Positions 34,783 to 44,997 of a stretch of DNA of 57,115 bases are shown here, piece by piece. The notes under the pieces are model-generated. The model was given only the letters and a program-made list of their open reading frames with translations, did not search any database and had not been told where the DNA came from. A program made the position numbers and the translations under genes. The DNA is from Entophlyctis helioformis (taxonomy: Eukaryota; Chytridiomycota; Chytridiomycetes; Chytridiales; Chytriomycetaceae). Location of the stretch: positions 1 through 57,115 of the forward strand of contig JAHLKH010000179.1 in NCBI GenBank assembly GCA_025526915.1, written 5' to 3'. Within the stretch, counting starts at the first letter, position 1. Each line of letters opens with the position of its first letter.

Positions 34783-35679
34783 TTGGCGCTTCTTGCGTTT
34801 TTCGGGGCTTGGAACTACAACTATCAGAGTTAGAATGTGACACCTATTGAATGGCAAGCCACGCTGTTGCATCTTGAAGCATTGCACAGACTCGACGCCA
34901 TCTTGAGTCAAGGTGTCACAGATGGCAAGTGAGACTGAAAGTCACAGGGTTACAACATCGCTGCCATCAAGGGAGTACAACACGCTGCTGCTTGACAAAG
35001 CCACCGCGTCTGTTCCGACCATGACTGCCACCACCAACACAGACACACACTGTTCAAGGCCGCGTGCAAGTGGCTGATATGAGCATCACATCCAGAGCAC
35101 GCCGGAGTATGACTGACTGACCGAGTCGCTTGACAGCATAGGGCGAACCGCGCCATGTGTGTGTGTCGTGCTGATGCGAGCCTGCACATGGCCGCACGAC
35201 CATGTCGCCAAACCACTTGCAACATGCAGCATCCTGTCCGATCCAGTCCAGCCGCATTCAGCCGAGAGTGTCACTACCATGCTCAGTCACACACACACAC
35301 ACACGATGCTTGGAATGGCGATGGACGACCATGCTGTCCCATCAACAAGCCAACAACAGCCGCAGCAACACTGAGCAGGCAACAGACGCGAATGGCACCA
35401 CTCGCCAGACACACACACACACACACCAACCAGAATGACAAAGGAACAAGAGAGTGAATCTGATAAGACGCTTTAATGATATCACTCACAGGGCAAGCGA
35501 CCCCACAAACAAATGCAGATGCAGACCCGCCATGCAAGTAGTAGTAGAAGAAAGGAAAATGAAAAACTATAGAAAGAACAACCGCGCAGTGTGCGTGTGT
35601 GCACACACAGCGCGTGAGAAGGAATGATGGGGAATGGTGGACGGAAAGAGAGAGAGGGCTGGCTGGATGGCCGACTGGC

Positions 35680-37274
35680 TTACTCCTCCTTGGAGACGTG
35701 GCCACTAGGGATGTCGCCATCGATAATGGCCACACGCATCATGGACGCAAGGTTGCGTGCCGCATTGTGGTGGTCATAGATGCCGCCGTTGAACGCCGCA
35801 GTGACGTCCTTGCCAATCGACGTCTTGAGGAAGCCACGGCCACCAGGGTGCTGGTCCAAAAAGTCGGCCACGTCGTACACCTGGCGGTCGATGATCATGA
35901 GCATGCGGCCCTCGTCGCGGCACTGCTTCTGGAAGTCGGCAAACGTGAGGCGGGGGAGGTCGGCGTCCTTGGGGCCAAACTTGAGCGTCTTGCGGCGCTC
36001 GTCAATGAACTTCTGCGCCATCGTGATGCGGCCCTTTTCAATCTCGTTGTGGTGGAACTCCTTGAGGTTGGACGTGAGGCCAATGAGCGACGCAAGGAAA
36101 ATGACCCACTTGGACGGGTCGTACTGGAACAGGCCGAGCGCGTTGCGGTAGTCGTTGGGGAACTCGTGGTGGAAGTTGTGGTAGCCCTCGCCAAAGGTGA
36201 TGAGCGCCGTGATGTAGTTGTCGCGCGGCGTGTGGCGGTCGTCAAACGTGGCGTCGCCGAGCAGGTGCGCAAGCGAGTTGACACAGAACGTGGCGTGGTG
36301 GACCATGACCTGGCGCGTGACGGCCGCAAAGAAGTAGCCGCCGGCCCAGTCGCCCCAGAACAGGCCGGGATGAGCGTGGGCACGACAACCGACATCATCA
36401 CGGCAATGAGCGGGTAGTTGCGGTTCTGCCACAGCACAATCGGGTCTCTGTTGAGGTCGGAAATGTCCACGCGGCCGACGGTCGAGTAGTCCGTCTTGAC
36501 GAGCAGCCAGCCGAGGTGCGACCAGAACGGACCCTTGCGAGCGTTGTACGGGTCCTTGGACGTGTCCGTGTAGCGGTGGTGCGCACGGTGGCCGCGCGAC
36601 CACCAGCGGATCGAGCCCTGCACAGCGCCGGCACCGCCGAGCGCCATGATGAGCTGGAAGATCTTGGACGCATCGTACGAGCGGTGCGACCAGTAGCGGT
36701 GGTAGCCTGCATGTCGTGGCAGGCCGTGCGACAGAGTGGGCAGGTCGTGCGATAGCAAGACAGCGTCACAGAGCGACAGAGCGACGCATTGGCCGTGGAT
36801 CGAGGATCACACGCAATCGCAGGTGCGGAGGACGGAGCGGAGAAAGCAGAAACACCGAATCAGAAAACGTCAGTCTTGCGGATCGGCCAGGCTGTGACAG
36901 CCGCAGTCGTTGTGGCTGTCGCTGTCGCTGTTATCGCTGCGCAGAGAGCTGCATCGACAGACAGGCAGACGAGCAGGCAGACAGGCAGACAGGCAGACAG
37001 GCAGACAGGCACACGCAGCATGTCACTCACCGACAGTGATGCCGAAGCCCGTGTAAAAGTACCAGATAAAGGCAAACACAAACGTCTTGAACTGCAGCGG
37101 CACGTTGAGGATGCCGTACAGGGCGATCATGGGCGTGACCGAGAGCAGCACGGCGTGGACCCAGTTGACCTCCTTGAGCGTGAGCGACAGGCCGGGGATG
37201 GGCAGGTCGCCGAGCGCCTTGAGGGCCTGGGCACGGGCAGCAGCACCAGGTGCGACAGCCGGTCTTGTGGACAT
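35680..37274 (-). CDS. OLE1: delta-9 acyl-CoA desaturase with cytochrome b5 domain, copy A (1-nt frameshift)
   Basis: Exons 37274-37031 and 36706-35680 would give 423 residues if one missing base is restored near 36366-36371. There the plus strand has GGGAT where copy B has the complement of ATTCCC. The N-terminus has membrane segments (VLLSVTPMIALYGIL, FAFIWYFYTGFG). The three His boxes of membrane di-iron desaturases are present: HRYWSH, HRAHH and HNFHH. The C-terminal cytochrome b5 domain carries the haem-binding DFLDQHPGGRGFL, as in fungal OLE1, where it feeds electrons to the di-iron site. The enzyme inserts the first double bond (delta-9) into palmitoyl- and stearoyl-CoA in the ER membrane. 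The break lies between the second and third His boxes, so without correction the product would be inactive. Confidence 0.88.
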
Positions 37275-38527
37275 GGCGAGGATGTGTGTTGGTGGTGGTG
37301 GTGGTGGTGGTTGTGCGAGTGTATCGAGTGGCTGCACAGGCGTCAACAGAACAGGATCGTGGACGGCAGAGCAGGCAGACTGGAGATGGCAGCAATGTGG
37401 GGAGCTGCCGCTCAATTTGTATGCGTGGCAGCGCGGCGGAATGCGGCGTGCGGCGAATCGTGTTTGCGCGACCGCAGAGCGTGCTGGTGCGGGCGGGCGG
37501 CCAGCTGTGAAACAGGCAAATCAGCGCTGTTGCTGTCACGGGCCGCGCAATGCAGTCACGCGGCTGCACTTCGGGACACGTCAGGCGACCGCATTCGTGC
37601 ACGGCACAGACTGGCGCACCGTGACGACGGCTGACACGCAGGCAGCGTCGGTCGGGCACTCTTGCGGGGGACCCACGCAATCCTGACCCAGACAATCCTG
37701 CGTGCGTGCGTTTGTTTGGTGACGGACAGCAGGATTGCATGTGCTCGCTCCATGGCTGAATGCATGTACCGTGTCGTGTGATCGTCAAGGGCGGCAGGCT
37801 GTTCACACGCCCTGTCAGTGTGTCTGCGTGCCTGTCAGTGTGTCTGCCTGTCTGTGAGTCCGCCTGTCCACCCATCTGGCAGACCATCTGCCTGCCTGCC
37901 TGCCTGCCTGCCTGCGCATCAATGATCCTCGCTTGACGCACATGTCAGCCGTGCACAAAACGAGGCAGTGGCAGGTCATGTACTGTGGCCAATGCCGCGG
38001 GACGCCGCGCGGCGCCATGCAATCCACCGCACGCCGATCGCGCCGCATTCGCACATGCCAACAAACGCCAACAAGTGCTGCCCGATGCAGATCTGCACGC
38101 CCTGGGAAACACCGGGCAGCTGGCAAACCTGCGTGCCGTTGAGCCGCATCAAGGCTTCGCTGAAGGATGCACTGTGCGGCCGTGCGGCAGTGCGGGTCGT
38201 GCGGGCCGTGCGGGCGGTCTTGGCATGGCACAGCGGCGCCGCCAACGGCGCAGGCTGGTTCAACGGTGGAAGCGTTGGTGGAGGTGTCGGCGTCGTGACA
38301 TCACATCGAATCACACACTGTCACATGCCAATGACTCTGGTCTGGCGTCGATCGGGCAATGATCCGCCTTGCAGACACGCATCGCCCGATGCTGCTGCTG
38401 CTGCTGCTGCTGCTGTGCACCAGTGCAGATCGGCTGCTGTTGCTGTGCATGGCTGCGTGGCTTGAGCAAAGTGTGTTTATTCAGTGGGAGACATCAATCT
38501 GCACGGCATGCCATCGTCACTGGTGGT
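37275..38527. other. desaturase upstream region within left arm, 1253 bp
   Basis: Promoter-side sequence of desaturase copy A. It includes GTGGTG repeats in the 5' UTR (about 37290-37312), a GCCT/CTGC tetranucleotide run (about 37889-37912) and a CTG run (38391-38415). Short frames with Cys-rich motifs are discussed under rejected items. No gene is supported. Confidence 0.5.
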
Positions 38528-39261
38528 TGACAATACGGATCGTGTCAAACAGGCATATGCACGCTACACCGCGGACCATGAACACCAAATACTATGCCTT
38601 ATCGCCATTCCCTGCTGGCGGCTAGACTTGCAATGGCGGTAGCTCACCAGCGAGGGCAGGACCAGGCAGCTGTGCATGACCAATGCGCGCGTCCAGACCA
38701 CCTTCAACCAATCCCTGCCTCGTCACGACGGTCATGGCTGCGTTCAGTCTCGCGATCTTTGGCGACCTTGCTGTCCTTCAGCTTCAAGTGACTGTGTACA
38801 CAGCTGAGTGCGCAAGTGGTCGGCATGCAGACCATTCCTTCGGAAGCATACAGTTGCTCGTTGATCGGCGCGAAATTTTCTGCGGAGATCCACACCGTCG
38901 ACAAGCTTGTCGCTGAGATTGTTGCATCTGTCCATATTGGCAACGGCTGAGTGGAGCGAGCAGAGACGGCGGCATACTTGGCCTGTCCGGACGGTTGATG
39001 CCGACTAATGGGTGGAATAGTGCCTTTGGCCGCGGTACTGGTTCTTACCTTGGACAGATGCTGCCGATACACCTCCTGCACGGGCCGGCTCAGTGCATCG
39101 GTCCTGCCATGATAACCACATCCCACTGCGATGCCAGAGTTCCGGCCGGAGGGCCGGATTCCTGGCCAGCCAAACCATGCAGTTGCGGGCGACTGCAGAA
39201 CGTGGCGGTTGCTGCTGTCCGAAACTTGCTATGCTTACAGAGAATCTGCTGCATGGGCACC
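38528..39261. other. unique spacer between inverted arms, 734 bp
   Basis: Sequence without a counterpart in the arms. It has short interrupted frames on both strands (for example 38683-38916 plus and 38704-39126 minus) with no convincing motif. It could be a degenerate mobile-element fragment, but nothing identifies it. Confidence 0.6.
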
Positions 39262-40509
39262 ACCACCAGTGACGATGGCATGCCGTGCAGATTGATGTCT
39301 CCCACTGAATAAACACACTTTGCTCAAGCCACGCAGCCATGCACAGCAACAGCAGCCGATCTGCACTGGTGCACAGCAGCAGCAGCAGCAGCAGCAGCAT
39401 CGGGCGATACGTGTCTGCAAGGCGGATCATTGCCCGATCGACGCCAGACCAGAGTCATTGGCATGTGACAGTGTGTGATTCGATGTGATGTCACGACGCC
39501 GACACCTCCACCAACGCTTCCACCGTTGAACCAGCCTGCGCCGTTGGCGGCGCCGCTGTGCCATGCCAAGACCGCCCGCACGGCCCGCACGACCCGCACG
39601 CCGCACGGCCGCACAGTGCATCCTTCAGCGAAGCCTTGATGCGGCTCAACGGCACGCAGGTTTGCCAGCTGCCCGGTGTTTCCCAGGGCGTGCAGATCTG
39701 CATCGGGCAGCACTTGTTGGCGTTTGTTGGCATGTGCGAATGCGGCGCGATCGGCGTGCGGTGGATTGCATGGCGCCGCGCGGCGTCCCGCGGCATTGGC
39801 CGCAGTGCATGACCTGCCACTGCCTCGTTTTGTGCACGGCTGACATGTGCGTCAAGCGAGGATCATTGATGCGCAGGCAGGCAGGCAGGCAGGCAGATGG
39901 TCTGCCAGATGGGTGGACAGGCGGACTCACAGACAGGCAGACACACTGACAGGCACGCAGACACACTGACAGGGCGTGTGAACAGCCTGCCGCCCTTGAC
40001 GATCACACGACACGGTACATGCATTCAGCCATGGAGCGAGCGCATGCAATCCTGCTATCCGTCACCAAACAAACGCACGCACGCAGGATTGTCTGGGTCA
40101 GGATTGCGTGGGTCCCCCGCAAGAGTGCCCGACCGACGCTGCCTGCGTGTCAGCCGTCGTCACGGTGCGCCAGTCTGTGCCGTGCACGAATGCGGTCGCC
40201 TGACGTGTCCCGAAGTGCAGCCGCGTGACTGCATTGCGCGGCCCGTGACAGCAACAGCGCTGATTTGCCTGTTTCACAGCTGGCCGCCCGCCCGCACCAG
40301 CACGCTCTGCGGTCGCGCAAACACGATTCGCCGCACGCCGCATTCCGCCGCGCTGCCACGCATACAAATTGAGCGGCAGCTCCCCACATTGCTGCCATCT
40401 CCAGTCTGCCTGCTCTGCCGTCCACGATCCTGTTCTGTTGACGTCTGTGCAGCCACTCGATACACTCGCACAACCACCACCACCACCACCACCAACACAC
40501 ATCCTCGCC
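39262..40509. other. desaturase upstream region within right arm, 1248 bp
   Basis: Mirror of 37275-38527: promoter-side sequence of copy B with the same simple repeats. No gene is supported. Confidence 0.5.
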
Positions 40510-42124
40510 ATGTCCACAAGACCGGCTGTCGCACCTGGTGCTGCTGCCCGTGCCCAGGCCCTCAAGGCGCTCGGCGACCTGCCCATCCCCGGCCTGTCGC
40601 TCACGCTCAAGGAGGTCAACTGGGTCCACGCCGTGCTGCTCTCGGTCACGCCCATGATCGCCCTGTACGGCATCCTCAACGTGCCGCTGCAGTTCAAGAC
40701 GTTTGTGTTTGCCTTTATCTGGTACTTTTACACGGGCTTCGGCATCACTGTCGGTGAGTGACATGCTGCGTGTGCCTGTCTGCCTGTCTGCCTGTCTGTC
40801 TGTGTGCCTGCCTGCCTGCTCGTCTGCCTGCTCGTCTGTCTGTCTGTCGATGCAGCTCTCTGCGCAGCGATAACAGCGACAGCGACAGCCACAACGACTG
40901 CGGCTGTCACAGCCTGGCCGATCCGCAAGACTGACGTTTTCTGATTCGGTGTTTCTGCTTTCTCCGCTCCGTCCTCCGCACCTGCGATTGCGTGTGATCC
41001 TCGATCCACGGCCAATGCGTCGCTCTGTCGCTCTGTGACGCTGTCTTGCTATCGCACGACCTGCCCACTCTGTCGCACGGCCTGCCACGACATGCAGGCT
41101 ACCACCGCTACTGGTCGCACCGCTCGTACGATGCGTCCAAGATCTTCCAGCTCATCATGGCGCTCGGCGGTGCCGGCGCTGTGCAGGGCTCGATCCGCTG
41201 GTGGTCGCGCGGCCACCGTGCGCACCACCGCTACACGGACACGTCCAAGGACCCGTACAACGCTCGCAAGGGTCCGTTCTGGTCGCACCTCGGCTGGCTG
41301 CTCGTCAAGACGGACTACTCGACCGTCGGCCGCGTGGACATTTCCGACCTCAACAGAGACCCGATTGTGCTGTGGCAGAACCGCAACTACCCGCTCATTG
41401 CCGTGATGATGTCGGTTGTCGTGCCGACGCTCATTCCCGGCCTGTTCTGGGGCGACTGGGCCGGCGGCTACTTCTTTGCGGCCGTCACGCGCCAGGTCAT
41501 GGTCCACCACGCCACGTTCTGTGTCAACTCGCTTGCGCACCTGCTCGGCGACGCCACGTTTGACGACCGCCACACGCCGCGCGACAACTACATCACGGCG
41601 CTCATCACCTTTGGCGAGGGCTACCACAACTTCCACCACGAGTTCCCCAACGACTACCGCAACGCGCTCGGCCTGTTCCAGTACGACCCGTCCAAGTGGG
41701 TCATTTTCCTTGCGTCGCTCATTGGCCTCACGTCCAACCTCAAGGAGTTCCACCACAACGAGATTGAAAGGGCCGCATCACGATGGCGCAGAAGTTCATC
41801 GACGAGCGCCGCAAGACGCTCAAGTTTGGCCCCAAGGACGCCGACCTCCCCCGCCTCACGTTTGCCGACTTCCAGAAGCAGTGCCGCGACGAGGGCCGCA
41901 TGCTCATGATCATCGACCGCCAGGTGTACGACGTGGCCGACTTTTTGGACCAGCACCCCGGTGGCCGCGGCTTCCTCAAGACGTCGATTGGCAAGGACGT
42001 CACTGCGGCGTTCAACGGCGGCATCTATGACCACCACAATGCGGCACGCAACCTTGCGTCCATGATGCGTGTGGCCATTATCGATGGCGACATCCCTAGT
42101 GGCCACGTCTCCAAGGAGGAGTAA
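40510..42124 (+). CDS. OLE1: delta-9 acyl-CoA desaturase with cytochrome b5 domain, copy B (different 1-nt frameshift)
   Basis: Exons 40510-40753 and 41098-42124 have the same lengths as in copy A (244 and 1027 nt). Copy B is intact through all three His boxes (HRYWSH, HRAHH, HNFHH), including the stretch that is broken in copy A. It then loses one A in the run at 41767-41769 (copy A has AAAA there), so the frame shifts just after EFHHNEIE. The downstream region still encodes the intact cytochrome b5 domain (HPGGRGFL, ending HVSKEE) in another frame. As written, the product would be a desaturase core without its electron-donor domain. Most differences from copy A that I checked in the coding region are synonymous, arguing that both copies were recently under selection. 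Confidence 0.88.
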
Positions 42125-42841
42125 GCCAGTCGGCCATCCAGCCAGCCCTCTCTCTCTTTCCGTCCACCATTCCCCATCATTCCTTCTCACGCGCTGTGTG
42201 TGCACACACGCACACTGCGCGGTTGTTCTTTCTATAGTTTTTCATTTTCCTTTCTTCTACTACTACTTGCATGGCGGGTCTGCATCTGCATTTGTTTGTG
42301 GGGTCGCTTGCCCTGTGAGTGATATCATTAAAGCGTCTTATCAGATTCACTCTCTTGTTCCTTTGTCATTCTGGTTGGTGTGTGTGTGTGTGTGTGTCTG
42401 GCGAGTGGTGCCATTCGCGTCTGTTGCCTGCTCAGTGTTGCTGCGGCTGTTGTTGGCTTGTTGATGGGACAGCATGGTCGTCCATCGCCATTCCAAGCAT
42501 CGTGTGTGTGTGTGTGTGTGTGTGTGACTGAGCATGGCAGTGACACTCTCGGCTGAATGCGGCTGGACTGGATCGGACAGGATGCTGCATGTTGCAAGTG
42601 GTTTGGCGACATGGTCGTGCGGCCATGTGCAGGCTCGCATCAGCACAACACACACACACACATGGCGCGGTTCGCCCTGTGCTGTCAAGCGACTCGGTCA
42701 GTCAGTCATACTCCGGCGTGCTCTGGATGTGATGCTCAAATCTGCCACTTGCACGCGGCCTTGAACAGTGTGTGTCTGTGTTGGTGGTGGCAGTCATGGT
42801 CGGAACAGACGCGGTGGCTTTGTCAAGCAGCAGCGTGTTGT

Positions 42842-43005
42842 GCTGCCATGACACTACTGCCTGGTGCACAACCTGGCTAGCCAGGAGGCGATTGATACGC
42901 AGGCGTCTTGTGTGCCACCAGACACGCCATCGACTCGGCTGTCAACGCCTTCGAACAGTATACATCATGTTTATAGGTTGGATAGATGGATAGATGGATG
43001 GGGCA
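42842..43005. other. junction outside the right arm, 164 bp
   Basis: Non-duplicated sequence between the right arm and the F-box gene stop. It contains a GATAGATGGATA run (42981-42999). Nothing else was recognised. Confidence 0.5.
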
Positions 43006-44901
43006 TCAAAAGAGACACAAGACGCCGACAAAGGGGTCGGTGAACAGGCCGATCCACACGGTGCCCATCTGATAGATACGGAACAGTGTCGTGGGCACAT
43101 GCTCAGCCATCCAGGCGGCATGGTCGCTGCTGACTTTGGTTTCGGGCACCCACACGTCCACGGCGTCGAGAACCACGCGCGGAGCCGGGTGCGTGTCAGT
43201 GGGATGCAACGCGCCAGTCACGCCATCGGTATTAGCATCGACGCATGGCACGCCTTTGAAGCGCAGGGCGAGCCAGGAGGTGGACGATGACGACGAGTCG
43301 GCCGGGTAGCCGTCAGCCGTGTCGGTGGCCCATGAACACGTATTGACGCACGGCGTCATGCTGATGTGCAGATCGCCATGTAGGGCTGTGGACGTGATGG
43401 ATGTGATGGACAGCCTGCATGCGTACACAGTGCGGTCCTGTGTCTGTAGCCGGTGGGGCACAGCTGCGTGCAGGTATCCCTGCAAGGAGCGGCCGATCGT
43501 CAGGCCATAGGGTCGCCAGCACCACGGCGGGCTGCGTGGCTCGGTGAGCGTGACGTTGCCTGGCACACTGCGGGGCACGACGCCGTCATCGCCAGGAAAG
43601 CTGCCGCGACCAATGGTGTACGCGGCCGGCCACGACTGCGGCATCGCGTCCTCGAGGACGGCGGCGAAGATGCCCAGACAGTCGGGCGAGCCTGGGTCAA
43701 ACAGACCGAGCATCACAAACCCGTTTGTGAACCCGTAGTAGCGGTTGGGGATGGCCAGATTGCCGAAACCGTCGCGCACGACCTGCGTTTCCTCGAACAC
43801 GATCGGACGCAGGATGTGGCAGCGCGGTGCCATCAGCCGGTCGAGATGGAAGCGCAGCGGGAACGCGAACGGCGGCGGCAGTGGTTGGGCAGCCACCGAC
43901 GAGGTCACGGACCATGGCGACTTGGCCTCGGAATGGCGCGATGCGTGGAGAGACGGCACGGGGACATGGGATGGTGGCGATCGCGGCACCCGCGACTGGG
44001 CTGGCGACGGCTGCGATGAGGGCGGGCCAGACGACGGTAGAGGCGACGCGTCAATGAGGGTAGCCTCGATGCGGGTGAGTGCATCGTTGAGCGACCTGAA
44101 GCGACAGAATCCCTCCATTTCGGTCAGCCGCACACGGCGCAGGGTGGTGACGCCAGCCGCTTCCGCACCCACAGCCGATGCCACAATCCCGGACACGACA
44201 CTGGTCTTGACCGCGTTCCCATGCAGGTGCCGTTCGTCCTGGCCAGCACCATGACGGCCAGGACTGCCGAGCGACTCAGGACTGCGGCTCACACACGGCG
44301 CATCGCGGTGGTCCCGCACAATCACGTCAATGAGATACGGCTGGAACGCGTTGGTGGACGGATCCAGAGCGAGGCCGTGCCAGCACGCCACGCCGAGATC
44401 CAGCCGGCGGTAAAAGTCTGTCCACGACGACTCGAACGGATCGTGGCCGAGCCGGCGCTGGTGCAGCGGCATGTCGGCGAGCGGGATGCGGAACCGCGCG
44501 ACGAGGTGGTGGCGCATGAGCAGCGGCGCCGAGGTTCCAATGGTCGCGTGCCAGAAGCGGCAGGTGGCTGCCAGCGCTGCGATGGTGGGCGGGCTCTGGT
44601 GCAAGAGGAGTGCGACACAGACATCGAACGGCAGGCGTGTGAAGAGCGGCTTGCATACGTCTGGATGTGGCTGCGTCTGCTCGGTGCGTGCCTTGCTGCT
44701 GTCGAGTGAATGGTCTGTGGACGGGTCAGTCGTGTGACTTGCCGGATCTATACGGCGGGCGGACACAAGACGATTCAAGCGCCGGGGGCAGCGCAGAGGG
44801 GCAGCAGATGGGTGCGGGTGCGGGTGCGTACCGTGGCTGGAAAACAGCAGCGCAGACAGGCCTTGGTCCATGCTCTGGCCAGCACCGATGCCTGTTCCCA
44901 T
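43006..44901 (-). CDS. F-box-like protein with unrecognised C-terminal region
   Basis: Single-exon frame of 631 residues from MGTGIGAGQSMDQ. The frame stays open upstream over the JmjC gene, but that part is a shadow. An F-box-like motif lies near residues 80-130: LFTRLPFDVCVALLLHQ, then AALAATCRFWHATI and LLMRHHLVARF. The rest (about 480 residues) has no family I recognise. It contains aromatic-rich pieces such as IPNRYYGFTNGFVMLGLFDP and a Pro/Ser-rich insert. F-box proteins recruit substrates to SCF ubiquitin ligases through Skp1; the C-terminal half would be the substrate-binding part. It is transcribed divergently from the JmjC gene across a 96-bp gap. Confidence 0.72.
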   Translation of the reverse strand: MGTGIGAGQSMDQGLSALLFSSHGTHPHPHPSAAPLRCPRRLNRLVSARRIDPASHTTDPSTDHSLDSSKARTEQTQPHPDVCKPLFTRLPFDVCVALLLHQSPPTIAALAATCRFWHATIGTSAPLLMRHHLVARFRIPLADMPLHQRRLGHDPFESSWTDFYRRLDLGVACWHGLALDPSTNAFQPYLIDVIVRDHRDAPCVSRSPESLGSPGRHGAGQDERHLHGNAVKTSVVSGIVASAVGAEAAGVTTLRRVRLTEMEGFCRFRSLNDALTRIEATLIDASPLPSSGPPSSQPSPAQSRVPRSPPSHVPVPSLHASRHSEAKSPWSVTSSVAAQPLPPPFAFPLRFHLDRLMAPRCHILRPIVFEETQVVRDGFGNLAIPNRYYGFTNGFVMLGLFDPGSPDCLGIFAAVLEDAMPQSWPAAYTIGRGSFPGDDGVVPRSVPGNVTLTEPRSPPWCWRPYGLTIGRSLQGYLHAAVPHRLQTQDRTVYACRLSITSITSTALHGDLHISMTPCVNTCSWATDTADGYPADSSSSSTSWLALRFKGVPCVDANTDGVTGALHPTDTHPAPRVVLDAVDVWVPETKVSSDHAAWMAEHVPTTLFRIYQMGTVWIGLFTDPFVGVLCLF

Positions 44902-44997
44902 CGTGCAGCTGCAGGCCGATGATACGATGCTGCGATGCTGCGATGCTGCGATGCTGCGATGAAGTGACTTGCTGGATATCTCGGCAAGATCAGCCCG
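44902..44997. promoter_or_regulatory. 96-bp bidirectional promoter with octamer repeat
   Basis: Lies between the start codons of the F-box (-) and JmjC (+) genes. It contains four perfect tandem copies of CGATGCTG (44925-44956) followed by CGATGAAG. The repeat occupies a third of the only sequence available for both promoters. Confidence 0.6.

Larger units (their letters stand above)
34977..38527. repeat. left arm of large inverted duplication
   Basis: About 3551 bp that reappear in reverse complement at 39262-42841. The outer end diverges right after CAGCGTGTTGT (arm sense) and the inner end right after CATCGTCACTGGTGGT. Differences between arms are scattered base substitutions (for example near 35073, 35137, 35277, 35847-35858, 36012, 37338, 37729, 38393), microsatellite length changes and single-base indels. 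The arm contains a complete desaturase gene with flanks, plus about 1.2 kb upstream of it with no supported gene. Confidence 0.95.
39262..42841. repeat. right arm of large inverted duplication
   Basis: About 3580 bp, the reverse-complement partner of 34977-38527. It is slightly longer, mainly because of longer CA/TG runs (about 42378-42400, 42503-42526, 42650-42662) and a longer CTGC/CTGT tract in the desaturase intron (about 40770-40850). Confidence 0.95.

Noticed and set aside
37880..37912. GCAGGCAGGCAGG tracts (also 39877-39896 and 6005-6170) as a CRISPR-like array
   Set aside because: Simple tetranucleotide repeats without unique spacers, in a eukaryotic genome.
37976..38231. Cys motifs CECGAI and CHCLVLC in both arms (also 39646-39850), suggestive of a GFA/CENP-V zinc protein
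   Set aside because: The motifs lie in different frames in both arms, the second shows no CxxC context of the family, and no downstream domain follows. Likely chance in GC-rich sequence.
38683..39126. Reverse-transcriptase or gag fragment in the spacer
   Set aside because: No catalytic or zinc-knuckle motif is visible in any frame; mobile origin cannot be supported.
34977..42841. Inverted repeat as terminal inverted repeats of a DNA transposon
   Set aside because: The arms contain a host desaturase gene, the spacer is short with no transposase motif, and no target-site duplication was seen at the outer ends.
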